NCBI GenBank assembly: GCA_027475525.1
Contig: JAMWFC010000117.1
Coordinates: 4,946,183 to 5,010,182 of the forward strand
Direction: 5' to 3'
Source of the DNA: Macrolepiota albuminosa
Taxonomy: Eukaryota; Basidiomycota; Agaricomycetes; Agaricales; Agaricaceae
DNA: 64,000 bases
Position 1 is the first letter of the stretch. Each line of letters begins with the position of its first letter. The notes below the pieces were generated by a model. The model was not told the DNA's origin. It made no database searches and worked only from the letters and a program-made list of their open reading frames with translations. Positions 62,520 to 64,000 of this stretch are shown one piece after another. The position numbers and the translations under genes are program-made.

Positions 62520-64000
62520 TAGCGGATGCAGATTTTGTTGGCTTGTGCTCATTCGTGAAGGAAATGATACTTGATGTCTACATGTTTGACTCTGGAGTGG
62601 AGAGTTGGGTCTTCAGACAGTTTGATTGCCACATTGTTGTTGCATAGGATGGGAGTGGGCGTGCTAGTGATGTCATGACCAATTCCCTTCAGGAGAGCCC
62701 TGAGCCAGATGCATTCTTGTGTGCTTTTGAATGCAGCCATATATTTGGCCTCACATGATGATGCCACAACAGTTTTCTGTTTTCTGGCAGCCCAAGAGAC
62801 TATTCCAGATCCCAGACTCCATGCATATCCACCTATGCTCCTTCTGGTGTCAAGACAGTTAGCCCAATCGGAGTCAGTGAATCCAGAGAGGTTAACGGTT
62901 TTGTCAGCACCACCTAGCATTAGTTTAAGGTCTCAGGTGCCTTTCAAGTATTGCACAAGTCTAACTGCAGCATTCCAATGGACTGATGCATAGGAATCTA
63001 CGTACTGGATGAGTTGCTGAACTGCGTAAGATATGTCGAGTCATGTGGAGATGGCCAGGTAAAGAAGGCACCCAATGAGGGATCTGTAGGGATTATGGCT
63101 CAGCATTTTCTGTTCATTAGGAGGTAGGGTTGACCTGTTGAAGCATTGAAGTTTGGGGCCTGGTTCCATGAGGAGCAAGACTGGCAATGCGTCTGACTGT
63201 CCAAATTGGTGCACAATTCTGTCAATGAGTGTGGTCTGGGACAGGAACACTGTTGACTGTTCTCTGTCCCAGCTGACAGCTATTCCCACAATGAATCTGG
63301 GCAGTCCCAGATCTGATATGGTCTACACAAATCGCATCTGGTCCTTTAAACAATTGTTCTCCTTCTTGCTACTAGTGATTGATAGAAAGTCATCCACATG
63401 TATGGCTGCTATGGTAGTGCCTGTCGTAGTCTTTTGGTAGTAAATGCAGGATTCCCATTGTAGTTGAGTAAACCCCCATGATATCATGTTATCATTAAGG
63501 GTTTGATTCCAAATACGACTGGCTTGCTTCATTCTATAGAGGCCACATACCAGTCTGCAAACCCATCCTTCCTTGCCTCACTCTTCAAAACCCTTGGGTT
63601 GCTGCATATATTGCACTTTGTCATCTGGAAAAAGCCCATACAGAAAGGTGGTCTTAACATCAATTTGCGTTGCATCCCAACCTTTTGTTGCAGCGAGATG
63701 GAGAAGGACACACCATGACTCCATTCGTGCCATTGGTGAAGTTGTCTTTGTATAGTCCCTGCCATATATCTGCTCATACCCCTTGAACACAAGGTGCACC
63801 TTAAACTGTACAGCTTTCCCGTTCTTGTCATGCTTGATTTTAAAAACAGGGCAACCTTTTTGGATTTTCTGATCTGTTGATACATCAGATCTAGGAATGA
63901 GTTTCCACACACCCATAGTCTTCAGCAATTGTAGTTCTTCTTTGTAGGCCTTCTCCCATTCTATGGCATCAGCAGACTCTTTTGCTTCCTTCCAGGTTCT
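62520..64000 (-). pseudogene. pol: Copia G reverse transcriptase and RNase H, decayed
   Basis: RNase H on the minus strand (62920-62549): LSGFTDSDWANCLDTRRS, SSCEAKYMAAFKSTQECIW, LCNNNVAIKLSEDP and VKHVDIKYHFLHE, with the usual CDN as CNN. RT pieces: 63289-63041 (DALPVLLLMEPGPKLQ), 63532-63323 (HVDDFLSITSSKKEN) and 63928-63578 (GYEQIYGRDYTKTTSPMARM, VDVKTTFLYGLF-like). Several stops and frame changes separate them. Related to families A and C; upstream parts lie outside the window. Confidence 0.85.

Larger units (their letters stand above)
61326..64000 (-). mobile_element. Ty1/copia element G, 3' part, runs off the window
   Basis: Minus-strand copia: the 3' LTR (61326-62372, carrying two nested insertions), a purine tract (GAGGAGGAG, 62373-62381), then RNase H and reverse transcriptase up to the window end. 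The right end is beyond 64000, so completeness and target duplication cannot be judged. CpG-poor. Confidence 0.85.

Overview
This window looks like a chromosome segment of a basidiomycete, most likely a mushroom-forming agaricomycete. The host genes have many 45-70 nt GT-AG introns, and the repeats are Ty1/copia, gypsy-like and tyrosine-recombinase retrotransposons. Young sequence is CpG-rich while old repeats have lost almost every CpG. No bacterial features, CRISPR array, rRNA or tRNA gene was seen.

Host genes are few and clustered. They are an 8-exon CNNM/Mam3-type DUF21-CBS membrane protein (15595-17964, minus), a small secreted HsbA-like protein (47218-47935, plus), an APH-like kinase with an apparent frameshift (52411-53295, minus), and a divergent pair of 26S proteasome lid genes, RPN7 (53571-55051, minus) and RPN6 (55228-56981, plus). 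An unidentified Gln-rich, repeat-containing protein ends at 7051, downstream of an array of short exon/intron-like modules.

The rest is mostly retrotransposons in nested layers. Copia B (7787-13437, minus) is split by a 782-bp gypsy-type solo LTR. Copia A (18372-23822, plus) is complete, with an open 1530-codon gag-pol and a 5-bp target duplication. Copia D (30311-34118) is a CpG-depleted relic of family A. Copia C (34221-39298, plus) carries a solo LTR in its reverse transcriptase and has lost its 3' end. Element E (48905-50585) has LTRs and an intact gag but no pol (TR-GAG type). H (50593-about 52400) and G (61326 to the window end) are minus-strand copia relics. Two Ngaro/PAT-like tyrosine-recombinase elements show the diagnostic split direct repeats: M (24972-29690, minus, itself inside an LTR called L2) and F (40491-46705, plus).

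Three observations cut across these elements. First, at least eight copia LTRs of different families carry the same hairpin (CCTCAGTC, loop, GACTGAGG) about 26-30 nt after a TATA box, so at the predicted RNA 5' end. Five of them carry a second, 5'-truncated copy fused to a second copy of the LTR tail. Second, the primer-binding sites (GGTTATGGGCC type) match the internal anticodon region of initiator tRNA-Met, as in the half-tRNA priming known for Drosophila copia. Third, six exact tandem duplications all have a period of exactly 77 bp, in unrelated sequence, which points to an assembly artefact (unmerged 77-mer overlaps) that breaks RPN6, RPN7 and a gag gene on paper only.
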